64,000 bases of DNA from Burkholderia diffusa (GTDB lineage Bacteria; Pseudomonadota; Gammaproteobacteria; Burkholderiales; Burkholderiaceae). The notes under the pieces are model-generated. The model saw only the letters and a list, made by a program, of their open reading frames with translations, made no database searches and was not told where the DNA came from. The stretch covers positions 2,170,001 through 2,234,000 of the forward strand of contig NZ_CP013363.1 of assembly GCF_001718315.1 (NCBI RefSeq). Reading direction: 5' to 3'. Position 1 is the stretch's first letter, and every line of letters begins with the position of its first letter. Position numbers and translations under genes: made by a program. This document shows, piece by piece, positions 43,581 to 53,199 of this stretch.

Positions 43581-44924
43581 CTAGCGCTCACGCAGGCTCT
43601 CCCGTGCGTGCTGCAGTAAAGGCGACAGCACATATTCGATCACGCGCCGCGTACCGGTTCTGATCTCGGCACTGCCCGTCATGCCCGGCGACAGTGCGAT
43701 CTCGCGACCATCTACTACCATCGCCGAACGATCAAGTACGATCCTGATCGAATAGACGAGTCCCTTCTTGTCGTCGTCTATCGCATCGCGCGAGACATGA
43801 CTGACGGTCGCCGACAACGTCCCGTATTTCGTGTACTCGAATGCGTCGATCTTCACGCTGGCGGCCTGCCCCTCCTTGACGAAGCCGATATCCCGATTGT
43901 CGACGAATGCTTCCATTTCTACCGCCCCCTCCCGCGGCACGATCTGCATCAGCGGCTGCGCAGCCGGCACCGCCGTCCCGATGGTATGGACGGCGAGTTG
44001 CTGGACGGTTCCATCGATCGGGGCGCTCAGGCGCAGCAGTTCGCCGTGTGCCTCCGCACGCCGCATGTCGCCCGACGACGCATCGACAATACGCTGCGCG
44101 TCGTTCAGCGCATCCTGGGCATTCCTTCGCGTCTCTGCCACGAGCGCCGCACGTTGGTGACGAGAATCTGCAAGCTGCCCCGCCGTATCGATGCGCTGCT
44201 GCTCGGCCTCGATCCACGCATGTTCCGCAACGTCACCGGTCTTCATCAACCTCGCGTAATCGTCCGCACGACGCGCCGCAAGCGGAACGGCCTGACCGTA
44301 TCGGAGAATTTCGCTGTCGAGACGGTCCCGTCGCGCAACGAAATCGCGCCATTGATCCAGCAGGTGCCGCTCGACCTCGCGCCGTCGCTCGGGCGAAACG
44401 TTCTCCACATCCGCCAGTCGAGGCTTCCGCCCGGTATCGATCGCGTCGATCAACGCCCGTGCACGCTCTGCTTGCAGCACCGCATTCAGCCGGTCGCCGT
44501 CCGCTCGTTGACGTTCAGCGTCAATTACGCGCGTATCGAGATCGATCAGCGCATCGCCAGTCTTCACGATCTGCCCGTCGCGCACGTGCAGCGCTCGCAC
44601 GCTTGCAACTTCGACCGCCGCCAATGTCTTGGTCCGGGAGGATGGAATGATCTTGCCGCCGGCGTCGACGACAATGTCGATTTTTCCGAAATACGACCAG
44701 ACGATCGCCGTCATCACGAGCAGGATGAGAATGCGCGCGACCCACCGGCCTGCCGGCGAGACAGGCGCCGCCTGGAGAGACAGTGCTGCCGGGAGAAACT
44801 CGGCCTCGTTTGCGTTGAATGCCGGCAGCGTCATCCGATGGCGCCGCTTCCAGCAGTGACGCCAGACATCGCGATAACGCCCAACAAGTTCACGCCAGGC
44901 CTCTGCCTGTTGTCGCACGCTCAT
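43581..44924 (-). CDS. HlyD-family membrane fusion protein of the type I system
   Basis: A 447-residue periplasmic adaptor that links the ABC exporter to the outer-membrane tunnel. One membrane segment (WVARILILLVMTAIVWSYFG, about 52-71) is followed by a biotinyl-lipoyl-like half (DIVVDAGGKIIPSSRTKTL, VRALHVRDGQIVKTGDALID). A long helical hairpin of about 180 residues comes next, then the returning half with LRLSAPIDGTVQQLAVHTIG and VEMEAFVDNRDIGFVKEGQ. The start overlaps the ABC transporter stop by ATGA. The length suits RTX adaptors of the HlyD/LapC type. Confidence 0.9.
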   Translation of the reverse strand: MSVRQQAEAWRELVGRYRDVWRHCWKRRHRMTLPAFNANEAEFLPAALSLQAAPVSPAGRWVARILILLVMTAIVWSYFGKIDIVVDAGGKIIPSSRTKTLAAVEVASVRALHVRDGQIVKTGDALIDLDTRVIDAERQRADGDRLNAVLQAERARALIDAIDTGRKPRLADVENVSPERRREVERHLLDQWRDFVARRDRLDSEILRYGQAVPLAARRADDYARLMKTGDVAEHAWIEAEQQRIDTAGQLADSRHQRAALVAETRRNAQDALNDAQRIVDASSGDMRRAEAHGELLRLSAPIDGTVQQLAVHTIGTAVPAAQPLMQIVPREGAVEMEAFVDNRDIGFVKEGQAASVKIDAFEYTKYGTLSATVSHVSRDAIDDDKKGLVYSIRIVLDRSAMVVDGREIALSPGMTGSAEIRTGTRRVIEYVLSPLLQHARESLRER

Positions 44925-47107
44925 GCCCGAGACTCCGCTACGCCGCAACCACCCTGTTGCAGCGAATACAGATGCGCGTAGATGCCGTCCTGTATGCGCC
45001 GCAGTGTGTCGTGCGTGCCGCTTTCCACGATCTGTCCGCGGTCCATCACGAGAATCCGGTCGGCATCGCGCACCGCCGAAAGCCGATGCGCAATGATCAG
45101 CACCGTGCGCCGCGCGCAGATGTCCCGCATGTTGGCCTGTATGACGGCTTCGGATTCGTAGTCGAGCGCGCTCGTCGCCTCGTCGAATATCAGGATGCGT
45201 GGATCAGTCATCAATGCGCGGGCAATGGCGATGCGCTGCCGCTGGCCGCCCGAGAGCCCGGTGCCATGCTCGCCAACGAGCGTGTCGTAACCCTCAGGAA
45301 GCTCGCAGATGAACTCGTGTGCGCCGGCCAGCCTTGCTGCGTCAATCACCGCGTCCATCGACGCAGTGGGTCGGGCCAGCGCGATGTTGTCCCGCACCGA
45401 ACGATTGAACAGCGTGTTTTCCTGCAGAACAACGCCAATCTGCTGTCGCAGACTTGCCGTATCGATCACGGCAATATCGTGCCCGTCGATCAGAACTCGC
45501 CCACGATCGGGCACGTAGAGCCGCTGCGCGAGTTTGGTTAGCGTGCTTTTGCCGGATCCGGAGCGGCCCACGATTCCTACCACTTCACCCGCCGTGATCT
45601 TGACGGAGATCTGCCGGATGACATCGCTCGCATCTGGCCGGTAGCGAAACGATACCTGGTCGAATTCGATCGCGCCGTGAAGACGGGGTACTCGCGTCTT
45701 TTTAGCCGCGGTTTCAGGCGCCGTGTTCAGGATGTCCCCGAGGCGACCCATCGAAATCCCTACCTGTTGAAAGTCGTTCCACAGCTGCGCAAGACGCAGT
45801 ATCGGACTGGATACCTGCCCGGCCAGCATGTTGAACGCGACGAGTTCGCCAACAGTCAACTTGCCGTCGATTACCAGCGTGGCGCCCAGCCACATGATCG
45901 CCGCGGTCACCAGCTTGCTGATCAACGTCACGCCACCGCTTGCAATCGTCGCCACGTTGGTCGCCGAAAGCCCCGCACTCACATATGCGGCCAATTGACG
46001 GTCCCATTGGTCCGTCCAGCGTGGTTCGATTGCCATCGCCTTGACCGTATCGATCCCGCTGATGGTTTCAACGAGGAACGACTGATTCTCGGCGCCCTTA
46101 TTGAATTTCTCGTTCAGGCGCCGCCGAACAATCGGCGTAAAAACAACGGACAACAGCACGTAAAGCGGAATTGAAACAACGACGATCAACGTAAGCCACG
46201 CACTGTACCAGAGCATCACGCCGAGGAAAACGAACGAAAACGCGAGGTCCATCACCAGCGTCACGGCGTTGCCGGTGAGGAACGCGCGAATGTTCTCAAG
46301 CTCGCGAATACGGGCTACAGAATCGCCCACGCGGCGCGCCTGAAACCACGCCAGCGGCAATGCCAAAAGATGACGGAAGAGCCGCGCGCCAAGTTCGACA
46401 TCGATCTTGCAGCTCGTATGCGCAAAGACCCACGTTCGTATCCCCGAAAGCGCCGCTTCGAACAACGTCGCGCAAATCAGTCCCACGGCGATCACGTTCA
46501 ACGTCTTCATCGCGTGATTGACTAGCACTTTGTCCATCACCACCTGGAAGAAGAGCGGCGTGGCTAGCGCAATGAACTGCAACACCAGAGAGATCGCGAG
46601 GACTTCGCCCAGCAGCTTTCGGTACGTGACAATTGCCGGAATAAACCAACTGAAATCGAAGCGCGCCAGAGTACCCGCAATGCTGCTCTTGCTCGTGAAA
46701 TAGATGAGCTCGCCGGTCCAGATTTCCAGAAGACGCTCGCGGGGCAGCACGGTAGGCGCGTCGCCCGTAAACTGAACAAGAGTTCGAGGCGCGCGCGTTG
46801 CGTCCCCGGCCTGATACTGCGCGACCACAAAATAGCCGCCTTCGCCCTTCATCCGCGCGACCGCGGGCAAAGGCGCCCGATCCAGTCGTTCAAGGTTCTG
46901 TTGAACGGCCCGGGCCGTCATGCCAAGTGAGCGCGCGGCTCGCAGAATTGTTTGTGTATCGAAACGGCCGAAGCCGAATTCATGTCGCAACGCGGCTTCG
47001 TCAGCTGCGATGCCATGCAGGCTGGCCATCGTCAGAACGACGGCGAGACCGGTGTCGACATCCTGCGTCAGAGACGACGCCGGAGGCTGGAAATTGGAAC
47101 TATCCAT
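44921..47107 (-). CDS. Type I secretion ABC transporter with degenerate C39-like domain
   Basis: A 728-residue exporter of the HlyB/LapB type. The N-terminal peptidase-like domain lacks catalytic residues: the usual cysteine in E-C-G is Thr19 (DVDTGLAVV), and the expected histidine region reads GGYFVVAQ. It is therefore a C39-like docking domain, as in RTX exporters whose cargo is not cleaved at a double-glycine leader. Six membrane segments follow, then the ATPase with Walker A GRSGSGKST, signature LSGGQRQRIAIARAL, Walker B ILIFDEATSALD and the H-loop in IIAHRLSAV. It is 103 bases downstream of the RTX gene. No strong ribosome-binding site precedes the start. Confidence 0.92.
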   Translation of the reverse strand: MDSSNFQPPASSLTQDVDTGLAVVLTMASLHGIAADEAALRHEFGFGRFDTQTILRAARSLGMTARAVQQNLERLDRAPLPAVARMKGEGGYFVVAQYQAGDATRAPRTLVQFTGDAPTVLPRERLLEIWTGELIYFTSKSSIAGTLARFDFSWFIPAIVTYRKLLGEVLAISLVLQFIALATPLFFQVVMDKVLVNHAMKTLNVIAVGLICATLFEAALSGIRTWVFAHTSCKIDVELGARLFRHLLALPLAWFQARRVGDSVARIRELENIRAFLTGNAVTLVMDLAFSFVFLGVMLWYSAWLTLIVVVSIPLYVLLSVVFTPIVRRRLNEKFNKGAENQSFLVETISGIDTVKAMAIEPRWTDQWDRQLAAYVSAGLSATNVATIASGGVTLISKLVTAAIMWLGATLVIDGKLTVGELVAFNMLAGQVSSPILRLAQLWNDFQQVGISMGRLGDILNTAPETAAKKTRVPRLHGAIEFDQVSFRYRPDASDVIRQISVKITAGEVVGIVGRSGSGKSTLTKLAQRLYVPDRGRVLIDGHDIAVIDTASLRQQIGVVLQENTLFNRSVRDNIALARPTASMDAVIDAARLAGAHEFICELPEGYDTLVGEHGTGLSGGQRQRIAIARALMTDPRILIFDEATSALDYESEAVIQANMRDICARRTVLIIAHRLSAVRDADRILVMDRGQIVESGTHDTLRRIQDGIYAHLYSLQQGGCGVAESRA

Positions 47108-47210
47108 GAAGGGAACAGAGGCGATGAAGGAAATGCGATACGGCCCGCAGCAGGCGGTCCGGTCGCACGCGATGTGCAACCGGACGGCCCAACCTTCGGG
47201 GAGGCGGGAA

Positions 47211-50200
47211 TTAACGCCAGCTCGTCGCCAGCGTCGGCGCAAGCGCGGCCTGATGCTCAGGAGACAGCGTTATTGATCCCGCAGCCGGCGGCGACCATAC
47301 CGCCATGGCCTGTACCAGCTTCTCGACATCGGCGTTGACAAGTGTCCGGCCGTCGTCGATACGGATCTGCTCGATCTGATACCTTGATCCCAGATACCAG
47401 TCGCGAACCGTTGCGGTATCGCTGGTGCCGAGGATATTGATCTCGAGATCGTCGCCGACGTGACGGAACCACAATTGATCCGCGGATACGCCGGTTCCGA
47501 TGCTGATCACATCACCGTTGCCGAGCGTTTCGTCGTCATCCCGGATCGTGTCGCGACCGGACCCGCGGCCGAATCGATAAGTATCGTTGCCCAGGCCACC
47601 GATCAGGATGTCGTTGCCGGCACCGCCATCCAGCACGTTGTTGCCCCGGTTGCCGATGATCGTGTTGTCGAGTGCGTTACCCGTGCCGTCGATGTCCTCG
47701 TTCCACAGTTTCAGCGCTTCGGCGGTGTAGATCGCGTAGGCATTCGGTACGTTGGCGGCCGCCCGGAATTCCTGAAGGCTGATGTAGCGCGTCATGTCGC
47801 TGACCCTCCGGCGGCCCGAGTCCGCAATGTAAAAGCCCTTGAGCGCGCCATCGGCGTCTCCATAGACCGCACCCGTGACGGTAACCACGTGATTCACGCC
47901 ACCGCCATCCAGATAAGCGCTGTCTTCCCAAAGCCGCCCCGAGTTCAGCGCCAGTATCACGCCACGACCGCTGCGGACGAGATTCGCAACCGCATGCTCG
48001 TCGTATCCGGCAAGCAAATTGTTTGCAATACCATAACTCTTGAGCAGCGCCTGTTGCTGAACGTAATTCGATCCGCCTCTCTGGTAATCCGTTGCGGCCG
48101 GGTTGGTGACGGCCCATTGGTTATCGATTGCGCGCCGGACGACGTCTTCCTCGGTAGTCGGGGCCCCAGTCTGCGTCAGCAAATTTACGATCGACGTCAG
48201 CGCACACGTTCCCTTGAACTGCGGGACCGCATCGCCTTGCATGTAATCCAGCTCGTTGGCTTTCGGGTATCCGTACACATGAACGGCCACACCATCGACG
48301 AGCCCTTTTTCCGGCTTGCCGAAATCCAGCAGGTTCAGATTCTCGACGTGCTCGCCCAACGAATAGCTGATCTTGCTCTGCACGGTATCGATGCCTTCGT
48401 CTGCGAATTCAACGATCCGGTCGCCGACATTGTCGACATAGTAGGTATCGTTGCCCTTTCCGCCGATCATCGTATCGGCACCGGTGACGCCATCGAGGAT
48501 GTTGTCTGCGCTGTTGCCGACGATCCGGTTATCCAGCGCATTTCCCGTGCCGTTGATGTTGAAGCCTTCGACGAGTCTCAATTCTTCAAGGTTGGCGTTG
48601 AGAATATAGTTTGCGCTGCTGATTACCGTGTCATAACCTTCGTTTGCGTATTCGAGAATCACGTCATTGACGCTGTTCACGATATAAGTATCGTTGCCCT
48701 CGCCGCCCTCCATGTGATCCGCACCGGCCCCGCCGTCGAGATAGTCGTCACCCAGACCACCGAGCAGCGTGTCATTGCCCTCTCCACCGTAGAGATAGTC
48801 ATCGTCGGTCTCGCCGGCGCCTAGTGCCCTCTTCGCCTCGTTGTCACCGGTGAACCCCACCAGCAAATCGTCGCCCGCACCGCCGTACAGAATGTCGTTC
48901 CCGACTTGGCCAAACAGTCGGTCGTTGCCATCACCGCCATAAAGCCTGTCATGGCCGTCCCCGCCTTGAATTTCATCGTTGCCTGCGTCGCCGTACAGCT
49001 GATCATTGCCGAGGCCGCCGAGGATCAAATCGTTTCCGGCCCCGCCGTAGATCGTATCGTCATCGGTTTCCCACGCGGCCAGCGACTGCTTCGCGTCATT
49101 GCTGGCAGTAAAGCCAGCGAGAATATCGTCGCCGTCGCCTCCCCAGATCGTGTCATTGCCCGCGCCACCGAAAATCTTGTCGTTGCCGGTTTCTCCCGAA
49201 AGCGCGTCGTGACCGTTGCCGCCATTTAGTTCGTCATCACCCGCGCCGCCAAAGAGCCGGTCATCGCCATCGCCACCGTCGAGAAAATCGTTGTCGTTAC
49301 CACCATCGAGGTAATCGTTGCCGAGACCGCCATATAGCGCATCGTTGCCGTTGCCGCCATACAGCATGTCGTTGTCGGATTCACCCCACGACAACGTTTG
49401 CTTCGCATCGTTGCTGGCAGTGAAGCCGACCAGCACGTCGTCGCCGTCGCCGCCCCAGAGCACATCGTCCCCGGCCTCGCCGAACATGCGATCGTTGCCG
49501 GCATCTCCAAGCAACCTGTCGTTGCCTGCGTCACCATGCAGTTCATCGTTCCCGGCGCCGCCGAGGACCGTATCGTTTCCGTCTCCGCCACTCACGAAAT
49601 CCGCCCCGTCGCCACCGTCCATGTAGTCGTGGCCGACGCCACCCCACATCCGGTCGTTGCCTGCGCCGCCGTACATGATGTCGTCGTCCGTTTCGCCCCA
49701 GGAGAGGGTTTGCTTGCTTTCGTTCGATGCGGTGAAGCCCATCATGATGTCATCGCCATCGCCGCCGTTCATGATGTCGTTCCCGACCTCGCCGAATAGC
49801 CTGTCGTTGCCGATACCGCCGTCGAGCACGTCGTTGCCGGCACCGCCGTTCAGTTCGTCGTCGCCCTCTTCGCCGTAGAGCCGGTCGTTACCCTCATAGC
49901 CGAACAGCGTGTCGTTGCCCGTTCCGCCCCACAGGTTGTCGTCGCGGCTGCTGCCGCCCATCGTGTCGTTGCCGCCTCCTGCGAGGAAGTTGACGAGCAG
50001 ATTGCTGTCGATCCAGTGACCATAAGCAGCGTAGTAATTCGCATCGAATACGTCGTCCCCGTCGGTACCGATGAGATAGATCCGATTGGAAGGACTGACC
50101 TTGATCTGCGTCGGGCCGAATAGGATGAAGTCTCTGGAGTTGATCCAGTAGATTTTGTCGGTATCGCGCAGCGTTCGGTAGTTCGACAGCGGAACAGCAG

Positions 50201-51812
50201 GGGCCAAGTACATGCGGCCGGGTTGTGATGCTTCCCAAGGTTTCCATGGCGCCGCGACCGGTGCCGATGCATGGCGGTTGTTGCCCCGCGTGATTACGTC
50301 GTAGTCGACTGCACGAATCTCCGTGATGCCGGATTGTGCCAGCGATTTGAATTCACCTGCGTCGCCGATACCGTCTTCGTTCGCGTCAATCCAGACTTGT
50401 AGCCCGCTTAGCTCCGCGCCGGTCAGTTTTCCGTCACGGTTCACGTCGCGCGAATGGAGCGCGTTAACGTCAACACCCCATCGGTTCGCGTCGAGCAGGA
50501 CAGGCGTCTTGTCGGCAATGGAGGCGGCCTTGTCGAACGCAGCGCTTTTAGCTTCGTAGAATGCACCGATCGGGTTGTACCAGCCGGGCGGCATCGTGAA
50601 ACCGTAGTCGTTTCGACCGCCGAAGGTGAGCGTACGAGAAATGATCTGGCTCAGGTCGAGGAAACTCGTGCCGCTCAGAAGCCCTGTCGTTCGATATCGT
50701 GTCAGCAGGCTGTCGACAAAGGCGGCATCACGGACGTTGGACAGGTCGTAGCGTTGGCCGCCGTTCATGACGAAATTGTGGTCGGCGACGCCATCGCCGT
50801 TGGTGTCTTCGCGGATTACGCTGGCGCCGTCGGTGAGGCGGGTTTCTTTCGTGACATGGTCGAATATGCCATCTCCATTCGTGTCGGTCTTCGTGACCGT
50901 GCCCGACCGTCCAATGTACTGGACGGTATGACCGCCCTTTCCATTGGGCGTGGTAATCTGGACCGAATACCCTACCCACTCGCCTCCGAGCTCAATGTAC
51001 CCTGGCTCGAATTCCGGGCGATAATCTTCCAACGACAGGGTAGACATTTTTATCTCGGCACCATTGCTGTACGTCGTGATACTCCAGTCCCCATCGGTAC
51101 GAGTGTTAGCAATGGTTACGCCAGACGATGACACCCCCATCAACAAATCGATGGTACGTGATACGTCGTCGCGGAAACGTGGACTGTTGGCCGCAGTCAA
51201 ATCTAGCAGTTTGGGGGCGATATACTCCTTCCATGCTGATTCAGCTTTTTTCGCCAAAAATAACCCGCCCACCACAGACGTAACACCGGCAACTACTGTT
51301 GCCCCCGGCAACACCGCTGTTACGGCTACTCCTGCTATCGCTCCTCCAAGAATACCAGCCATTACCCCAATGGCCGCACCTCCGACCTCATAGGACGATG
51401 CGCTCGGATCTTTGATGATCCACAACAACTGAGCAACCGAAATAATACTACCCAATCGATGCCCTAAACCCGACATCAGTTTACCCATGGAATCAGCTTC
51501 ATGCGCGATCTTGGAAAATGACTCTATTTTCCCAAGCTCCGCGCGCATAGCATCAACGCGCGCAATAAGCTGAGCATCGAGACGACTTCGGTCGATACTA
51601 TCCAGCGCTCTAATTGTTGCGTTACTCAATTCATCCAGACTTTGCCACATCGCCTTCGCATATTGAGCACGGCTCGCTGCATCTGTAGAAAGACGCGCCG
51701 CATTGTTTGCGATGAGCTCCATCTGGGCAGCAGATTTCTGTAGCGCGATTCTTATGCCCTCCCCTACCGAACCGAGCACATCCCATTTGTCGAGTTCATA
51801 ACCAGCCACCAT
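47211..51812 (-). CDS. Large RTX protein with glycine-zipper, EF-hand-like loops and an embedded C39/papain-like peptidase
   Basis: A 1533-residue protein exported by the adjacent type I system. The N-terminal 130 residues are helical. Residues 142-187 form a Gly/Ala-rich hydrophobic hairpin (GGAAIGVMAGILGGAIAGVA) able to insert in membranes. Four D-x-N-x-D-G loops lie at about 310, 336, 456 and 477. RTX nonapeptides (GGxGNDxLx) run from about 611 to 1045, with a 104-residue higher-order repeat marked by GFTASN at 692, 796 and 900 (variant at 986). A papain/C39-like domain at about 1165-1365 has Gln1198, Cys1203 (GTCALTS), His1308 (GGVNHVV) and Asp1331 (IADSG). A short RTX block (about 1385-1420) and the C-terminal secretion region follow. 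AAGGAGGAG at the end of the upstream gene serves as ribosome-binding site. The most likely role is a secreted toxin or contact-dependent bacteriocin, which is inference. Confidence 0.85.
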   Translation of the reverse strand: MVAGYELDKWDVLGSVGEGIRIALQKSAAQMELIANNAARLSTDAASRAQYAKAMWQSLDELSNATIRALDSIDRSRLDAQLIARVDAMRAELGKIESFSKIAHEADSMGKLMSGLGHRLGSIISVAQLLWIIKDPSASSYEVGGAAIGVMAGILGGAIAGVAVTAVLPGATVVAGVTSVVGGLFLAKKAESAWKEYIAPKLLDLTAANSPRFRDDVSRTIDLLMGVSSSGVTIANTRTDGDWSITTYSNGAEIKMSTLSLEDYRPEFEPGYIELGGEWVGYSVQITTPNGKGGHTVQYIGRSGTVTKTDTNGDGIFDHVTKETRLTDGASVIREDTNGDGVADHNFVMNGGQRYDLSNVRDAAFVDSLLTRYRTTGLLSGTSFLDLSQIISRTLTFGGRNDYGFTMPPGWYNPIGAFYEAKSAAFDKAASIADKTPVLLDANRWGVDVNALHSRDVNRDGKLTGAELSGLQVWIDANEDGIGDAGEFKSLAQSGITEIRAVDYDVITRGNNRHASAPVAAPWKPWEASQPGRMYLAPAVPLSNYRTLRDTDKIYWINSRDFILFGPTQIKVSPSNRIYLIGTDGDDVFDANYYAAYGHWIDSNLLVNFLAGGGNDTMGGSSRDDNLWGGTGNDTLFGYEGNDRLYGEEGDDELNGGAGNDVLDGGIGNDRLFGEVGNDIMNGGDGDDIMMGFTASNESKQTLSWGETDDDIMYGGAGNDRMWGGVGHDYMDGGDGADFVSGGDGNDTVLGGAGNDELHGDAGNDRLLGDAGNDRMFGEAGDDVLWGGDGDDVLVGFTASNDAKQTLSWGESDNDMLYGGNGNDALYGGLGNDYLDGGNDNDFLDGGDGDDRLFGGAGDDELNGGNGHDALSGETGNDKIFGGAGNDTIWGGDGDDILAGFTASNDAKQSLAAWETDDDTIYGGAGNDLILGGLGNDQLYGDAGNDEIQGGDGHDRLYGGDGNDRLFGQVGNDILYGGAGDDLLVGFTGDNEAKRALGAGETDDDYLYGGEGNDTLLGGLGDDYLDGGAGADHMEGGEGNDTYIVNSVNDVILEYANEGYDTVISSANYILNANLEELRLVEGFNINGTGNALDNRIVGNSADNILDGVTGADTMIGGKGNDTYYVDNVGDRIVEFADEGIDTVQSKISYSLGEHVENLNLLDFGKPEKGLVDGVAVHVYGYPKANELDYMQGDAVPQFKGTCALTSIVNLLTQTGAPTTEEDVVRRAIDNQWAVTNPAATDYQRGGSNYVQQQALLKSYGIANNLLAGYDEHAVANLVRSGRGVILALNSGRLWEDSAYLDGGGVNHVVTVTGAVYGDADGALKGFYIADSGRRRVSDMTRYISLQEFRAAANVPNAYAIYTAEALKLWNEDIDGTGNALDNTIIGNRGNNVLDGGAGNDILIGGLGNDTYRFGRGSGRDTIRDDDETLGNGDVISIGTGVSADQLWFRHVGDDLEINILGTSDTATVRDWYLGSRYQIEQIRIDDGRTLVNADVEKLVQAMAVWSPPAAGSITLSPEHQAALAPTLATSWR
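47718..48320 (-). other. Embedded cysteine peptidase domain within the RTX protein
   Basis: This encodes residues of about 1165-1365. The order Gln1198, Cys1203, His1308, Asp1331 and the spacing match papain-like C39 peptidases. It is inserted between two RTX blocks, so folding may depend on calcium after export. The ABC exporter's own C39-like domain is inactive, so this is the only intact C39-like site in the operon. Confidence 0.65.
48678..49982 (-). repeat. RTX repeat array with 104-codon higher-order period
   Basis: This region encodes nonapeptides of the GGxGNDxLx type. A non-canonical insertion, GFTASNxxKQxL followed by an E-x-D-x-D motif, recurs at residues 692, 796, 900 and, as GFTGDN, 986. 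The first three intervals are 104, 104 and 86 codons; the last differs by 18 codons, exactly two nonapeptides. This indicates block duplication followed by loss of two units. Confidence 0.85.
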
Positions 51813-52475
51813 CTACTCCTCCTTACAATTAAAAGCGCGGCGCACTGCAATGAAAACTGCAACGACACCCGGCGCAATAGCGATAACCTCGGCCCCACCC
51901 GCAAACAGCGGCCCGATCAAACCCAGCCACATGCGCGAACGGCTTATTGCCACAAAGTTCCATTCATAGAAATACCCATCAGCCAAAATCGAATGGAATC
52001 CCATGCACATAAACATCAAGACGACAAAAATTGCGTAGATTTTCCTCGCAAAGGAAATTTTAGAATACCCACTCTCAATCCGAGATCGATACGAATAACA
52101 AAAGCGAATCGCTACCGAAAGCCTCATCGGAATCGCGACCAACATCAAAAAAAAATACAGCGCCGTCACGTCAGGAAACTTGGATTTCTTCACCGCGCCG
52201 GGTATCAAAGGAAATATCTCTCCAGCGTTGGCTACCGCAACCTTCAGAAACGACCAACGCGTCAACGCGTCATCCGGTGCAAACCAAGCAATCACCACCC
52301 CAGATAAATGCAACACCAAGAGTGCGGGACTCATTCGATAAACCTTGATCATTAGGCTAAAGATGTTCGTTGGCTCAGTATCATCTCCGCCCTTTTCCCT
52401 CACCGATCCATAGCCGGCTCCGTTCTCCCGCCCTGTAGAACGAGCATCCCTCCTTGGCCACCGACGCTCTTTCAT
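51813..52475 (-). CDS. Four-TM membrane protein coupled to the RTX gene, candidate immunity protein
   Basis: A 220-residue protein. After a basic, charged N-terminal stretch of about 40 residues come four hydrophobic segments: PALLVLHLSGVVIAWFAP, DVTALYFFLMLVAIPM, YAIFVVLMFMCMGFHSIL and GLIGPLFAGGAEVIAIAPGV. I do not recognise the family. Its stop codon directly abuts the RTX start, and the RTX ribosome-binding site lies inside its last codons, so the two are translationally coupled. A small membrane protein placed before a secreted protein with a membrane-inserting segment is the layout of bacteriocin immunity genes, but this is inference; a role in export or lipid modification is also possible. 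GC is lower than average. The start is ATG 52475, or TTG 52487. Confidence 0.6.
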   Translation of the reverse strand: MKERRWPRRDARSTGRENGAGYGSVREKGGDDTEPTNIFSLMIKVYRMSPALLVLHLSGVVIAWFAPDDALTRWSFLKVAVANAGEIFPLIPGAVKKSKFPDVTALYFFLMLVAIPMRLSVAIRFCYSYRSRIESGYSKISFARKIYAIFVVLMFMCMGFHSILADGYFYEWNFVAISRSRMWLGLIGPLFAGGAEVIAIAPGVVAVFIAVRRAFNCKEE

Positions 52476-53199
52476 ATCGATACCCAATCAAACTCTGCAA
52501 GCATTATCGAATTCAATCCGAATATCTCCCTTAGTCACATTCAATTCCATGAAAACGTAGATGGGACGCTCGCCGCCTTCTCCAGCGGTATCCGGCATAC
52601 TCCGTCAGCACTGGCCAACGCACCAGTACGTCCGCACCAGTACGTCATTTGATGCGAACCATGCCGTTAGCGCACCGACGAGATACCAAACCATGATCAC
52701 CGATTCCGCCGATAGATCGCAATCAGTCATCCACCGATAACTCGAGCCCGATTGTCATCTCCTTTCCGTGCGAGTTCGCACAAGCCCCTTTTCGTCTCGC
52801 CGCCATTCCATATAGATGCCAATCACAGTGTGTCAAAGCGTTACCAAGCAAAACCGACGGATCACACTAGCCCCCAGCACTATGTCGCACCACGAAGACA
52901 CGGAAATAATTTAAACAAAATAGGAAGTCGATTTATTTTCATACAGATACGAAACCACAAATATAATTCCGCACTTGTACGAGTAATCGCTTAACGCGCA
53001 ACATCGACGAATTAGTAGTAGAAAAAACAGCCAAGCCAGATTTTCAAATCCGCGCCACAATGCTTCGACTGGTTGTAAATCAGGAGTGACGATGTTCGCT
53101 TTTGTCGGCATGCTGGCCGACGACTTTCGCCCTTTGCCGTTCGAACGAGACCGGCTAGGTCGACATCTAGCGTACGAATGAATGCAGTCGGCAGCCCGG
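52476..53199. other. AT-rich gene-free region upstream of the type I operon
   Basis: About 720 bases, lower in GC than the flanks, with scattered short frames of no protein character. It should hold the promoter of the type I operon, but no convincing -35/-10 pair was found. The low GC and the neighbouring transposase remnant point to a mobile origin. Confidence 0.45.

Noticed and set aside
48678..49982. Regular DNA repeats that might suggest a CRISPR array
   Set aside because: The repeats are in frame, diverged, and encode RTX nonapeptides. There are no unique spacers.
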